Of a DNA stretch of 8,262 bases, positions 7,126 through 8,262 are shown piece by piece. This DNA is from JANNHP01 sp031404455. GTDB lineage: Bacteria > Planctomycetota > JAJSAM01 > JAJVHW01. Within the stretch, counting starts at the first letter, position 1. Each line of letters opens with the position of its first letter. The DNA lies in contig JANNHP010000440.1 of assembly GCA_031404455.1 (NCBI GenBank), positions 1 through 8,262 of the forward strand. Direction: 5' to 3'. A model generated the notes under the pieces. The model was not told where the DNA came from. It did no database searches and saw only the letters and a program-made list of their open reading frames with translations. A program made the position numbers and the translations under genes.

Positions 7126-7463
7126 CCTATCTGGCTGAGGTGCGGCAGCAGTTTGGCAAAGGCATCAAGGTTCCGGATGAGTTTCAATGGGAATGGCTGA
7201 CCATTCCCCACATCTTTGCCAGCCCTTTCTATTGTTACGCGTACAGCTTCGGCAACTTGCTGGTGCTCGCCCTCTATCGGATGTATCAAAAAGAGGGGGC
7301 CACGTTTGTCCCCAAATATCTTGAGCTGCTGAGTACGGGCGGATCAGAGTCGCCCCAGGCCATCCTGGCCAAAGTCGGCGTCGATATGTCGTCCGAAGAG
7401 TTTTGGCAATCGGGCTTCGACACGATCCGCGAGATGGTCGATCAGCTTGAGCAGACGCTCTAA
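7119..7463 (+). CDS. M3-family oligoendopeptidase, 5'-truncated (C-terminal ~114 residues)
   Basis: C-terminal fragment of a zinc oligopeptidase of the M3 (PepF-like) family, a cytosolic enzyme that cuts short peptides. The visible part begins near AKTYLAEVRQQFG and contains the conserved block WEWLTIPHIFASPFYCYAYSFG, whose tyrosine-rich FYCYAYSFG lies at the active-site cleft in this family, then LLVLALYRMYQKEG, YLELLSTGGSESP and FWQSGFDTI. It ends with TAA at 7461-7463 at the expected C-terminus. The HEXXH zinc site and everything before it are absent, because the fragment starts at the seam; the same frame continues left only as antisense of the glycosyltransferase. Codon use and GC content match the ferredoxin and helicase to its right, not the genes to its left. 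As it stands it cannot be an active peptidase. Confidence 0.85.
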   Translation, partial: AKTYLAEVRQQFGKGIKVPDEFQWEWLTIPHIFASPFYCYAYSFGNLLVLALYRMYQKEGATFVPKYLELLSTGGSESPQAILAKVGVDMSSEEFWQSGFDTIREMVDQLEQTL

Positions 7464-7530
7464 AACAGTATATTTCACAACGCCTTAGCATTTCACTCCT
7501 ACACCAAACCCTCTACACCCCCTTCTTCTC
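7464..7530. other. Short AT-richer spacer with no visible gene
   Basis: Spacer between the oligoendopeptidase stop and the ferredoxin promoter. It is C/T-rich on the plus strand (ACACCAAACCCTCTACACCC) and shows no stem-loop I would call a terminator. Confidence 0.4.
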
Positions 7531-7559
7531 TTGACAGAACGAGAGGAGGGGGGTATTAT
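7531..7559 (+). promoter_or_regulatory. Sigma-70-type promoter of the Bfd-like gene
   Basis: A perfect -35 hexamer TTGACA (7531-7536) and a -10 TATTAT (7554-7559; consensus TATAAT, one mismatch) are separated by the optimal 17 bases. Transcription would start near 7565-7568, about 70 bases before the ATG at 7636. The Fur-box-like operator begins around the predicted start point. Confidence 0.8.
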
Positions 7560-7569
7560 TGATTCAGTT

Positions 7570-7588
7570 GATAACGGTTATCATAATC
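7570..7588. promoter_or_regulatory. Fur-box-like operator
   Basis: GATAACGGTTATCATAATC matches the classical 19-bp Fur consensus (GATAATGATAATCATTATC) at 15 of 19 positions by direct comparison. It lies just after the -10 element, over or immediately downstream of the predicted transcription start, where Fur-Fe(II) binding would block initiation or escape. Control of a bacterioferritin-associated ferredoxin by iron is well established in enterobacteria, so the site fits its gene: expression should rise when iron is scarce. Confidence 0.7.
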
Positions 7589-7619
7589 GTTACTGGCGAA
7601 AGCAACCCTGCTCGACGAT

Positions 7620-7625
7620 AAGGAG
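7620..7625 (+). promoter_or_regulatory. Ribosome binding site of the Bfd-like gene
   Basis: AAGGAG lies 10 bases upstream of the ATG at 7636. This decides the start: the frame is open 35 codons further upstream, but that part covers the promoter and operator, and the conserved family sequence begins exactly at MYLCLC. Confidence 0.8.
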
Positions 7626-7635
7626 TACAGCCCAT

Positions 7636-7842
7636 ATGTATCTCTGCCTCTGTAAGGGAATCACCGATTCGGATGTCCGTGAAGCCGGACGAAGCGGCAT
7701 CGTCATGCCCTGCCAGCTCAAAGCAAAATTCGGACTGAAAGAGGCGGGCTGCTGTGGCCGCTGCTCAAAGAATATCCGCGAGTATGTGCAGATCGCGACG
7801 AGTGCCTGCCAAACACCTTCCCCCAACGCCGTGCGCAGCTAG
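7636..7842 (+). CDS. bfd: Bacterioferritin-associated ferredoxin-like [2Fe-2S] protein
   Basis: Small cytosolic iron-sulfur protein of 68 residues, the usual size of Bfd. Bfd passes electrons to bacterioferritin so that stored Fe(III) is reduced and released. The ligand pattern is clear: C4-x-C6 in MYLCLCKGIT and C40-x-x-C43 in CCGRC, the CxC...CxxC arrangement of the Bfd/BFD-like [2Fe-2S] fold; the body between them (DSDVREAGRSG) also fits. Additional cysteines at 26, 39 and 58 are not part of the standard set. Residues about 54-68 form a short non-conserved tail. The gene has its own promoter, a Fur-box-like operator and a good ribosome binding site, and looks monocistronic; no bacterioferritin gene is visible in the window. 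BFD-like domains also occur in other redox proteins, so the precise partner is inferred. It converges with the helicase gene 81 bases away. Confidence 0.85.
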   Translation: MYLCLCKGITDSDVREAGRSGIVMPCQLKAKFGLKEAGCCGRCSKNIREYVQIATSACQTPSPNAVRS

Positions 7843-7923
7843 ACTGAGCCAAGCTTCGCACCCTAACTCCACAGGACTGCTCGATAACTCGTCACTCGCG
7901 ATCGAAATAACGCGTCCAGGTCC
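7843..7923. other. Convergent spacer without a clear terminator
   Basis: 81 bases between the convergent ferredoxin and helicase stops. Only short self-complementary bits such as TCGCGATCGA are seen, and no stem followed by a T-run in either direction. Termination here is probably factor-dependent or structure-poor. Confidence 0.35.
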
Positions 7924-8262
7924 TCAGGACGCACTCGGCGAGAGCAGAAATTCAAAATCGGACTTGCTCAAGACGCCTTGCCCGGATCCGCGCACCACGC
8001 CACGCATCACCGCATCGTATAGATCGAGCTTCCGCTGCTTGAGCGCCATCATCTTTTCCTCAATGCTATGACGCATGAGAATCCGCACGATCGAGACCGT
8101 CCGCTGCTGCCCGATACGGTGCGCACGATCCGACGCCTGGTTTTCCACCGCCGGATTCCACCAGGGGTCCAGATGAAAGACATAGCTCGCTTTGGTGAGA
8201 TTGAGCCCCTGCCCCCCCGCTTTGAGACTTAAGAGTAACCGTGTCCAGGTCCAACACCAGGT
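7924..8262 (-). CDS. SNF2-family DEAD/DEAH-box helicase, C-terminal end (partial, runs off window)
   Basis: C-terminal 112 residues of a SNF2-type DNA-dependent ATPase; the gene continues beyond the right edge. In the minus-strand frame ending at 7924, motif V reads SLKAGGQGLNLTKASYVFHL, followed by DPWWNPAVENQASDRAHRIG with motif VI and its arginine finger, then the usual downstream segment (VSIVRILMRHSIEEKMMALKQRK) and a terminal KSDFEFLLSPSAS. A Met-initiated reading from 8148 would be wrong, since the frame stays open and conserved to 8262. Such proteins use ATP to move along or remodel protein-DNA complexes; bacterial members act in transcription recycling or repair, and some belong to defence loci, but nothing here points to a specific role. 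The outermost ~7 residues (TWCWTWT) do not look like the family. Confidence 0.88.
   Translation of the reverse strand, partial: TWCWTWTRLLLSLKAGGQGLNLTKASYVFHLDPWWNPAVENQASDRAHRIGQQRTVSIVRILMRHSIEEKMMALKQRKLDLYDAVMRGVVRGSGQGVLSKSDFEFLLSPSAS

Noticed and set aside
6735..7289. Minus-strand frame of 184 codons with a Met start at 7289, suggesting a complete glycosyltransferase
   Set aside because: Residues before GHWSDPH are antisense to the conserved M3 peptidase sequence, so the Met start is accidental and the gene is truncated at the seam.
6717..7463. Continuous plus-strand frame of 248 codons that looks like one protein ending in an M3 peptidase
   Set aside because: Only the part after about 7119 is M3-like. 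The left part is antisense to the glycosyltransferase and has the composition of the other genome piece; it is a hybrid frame across the seam, not a fusion protein.
7924..8262. The SNF2 helicase as part of an anti-phage defence island
   Set aside because: Only its C-terminal end is visible and the neighbours are a housekeeping peptidase and an iron-storage ferredoxin; no nuclease, methylase or other defence gene is present.
1..8262. CRISPR array, tRNA, rRNA, riboswitch or transposase
   Set aside because: No regularly spaced direct repeats, cloverleaf, rRNA-like sequence, known aptamer core or transposase motif was seen by eye; the only repeats are the three palindromic elements.

Overview
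The window looks like two unrelated pieces of DNA joined near position 7119. The left piece (about 1-7120) is very GC-rich (hand count of bases 3421-3480: 44 of 60 G/C) with strongly G/C-biased third codon positions. The right piece (about 7121-8262) is moderate (hand count of 7261-7320: 31 of 60). Both genes touching the seam lack their 5' ends exactly there. A metagenome assembly chimera is the simplest explanation; a real rearrangement is possible but less likely.

Left piece. A secreted RCC1-repeat protein (minus strand, ends at 83) is divergent from a secreted M36/fungalysin-type zinc metalloprotease with FTP propeptide and PPC-like domain (plus strand, 2305-4629). Converging on the protease is a two-gene unit on the minus strand: a secreted prenyltransferase/squalene-oxidase-fold repeat protein (6540 to 5332), whose stop codon overlaps the start of an O6-alkylguanine-DNA alkyltransferase gene (5332 to 4826). 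Upstream of that unit is the 3' part of a family 2-type glycosyltransferase (minus strand). The secreted prenyltransferase-fold protein, the RCC1 and M36 exoproteins and the high GC suggest a GC-rich Gram-negative bacterium, perhaps a planctomycete-like lineage; this is inference, as no rRNA or marker gene is present. Gaps between genes carry a family of palindromic, REP/MITE-like repeats with termini GTAGGGGCG...CGCCCCTAC (10-39, 4666-4794, 6598-6691).

Right piece. It holds the C-terminal part of an M3 oligoendopeptidase (plus), a small Bfd-like [2Fe-2S] ferredoxin behind a near-consensus sigma-70 promoter and a Fur-box-like operator, and, convergent to it, the C-terminal end of a SNF2-family helicase running off the right edge. 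Composition and gene content would suit a Nitrospira-like bacterium, but this is weakly supported.

I see no CRISPR array, tRNA, rRNA, transposase, phage gene or defence system, and no convincing new multi-gene system. The points most worth a second look are the seam, the structured repeats (including a nested hairpin and a compensatory base-pair change), the TGATG-coupled secreted-protein/DNA-repair pair, and the uncharacterised N-terminal region of the RCC1 protein.
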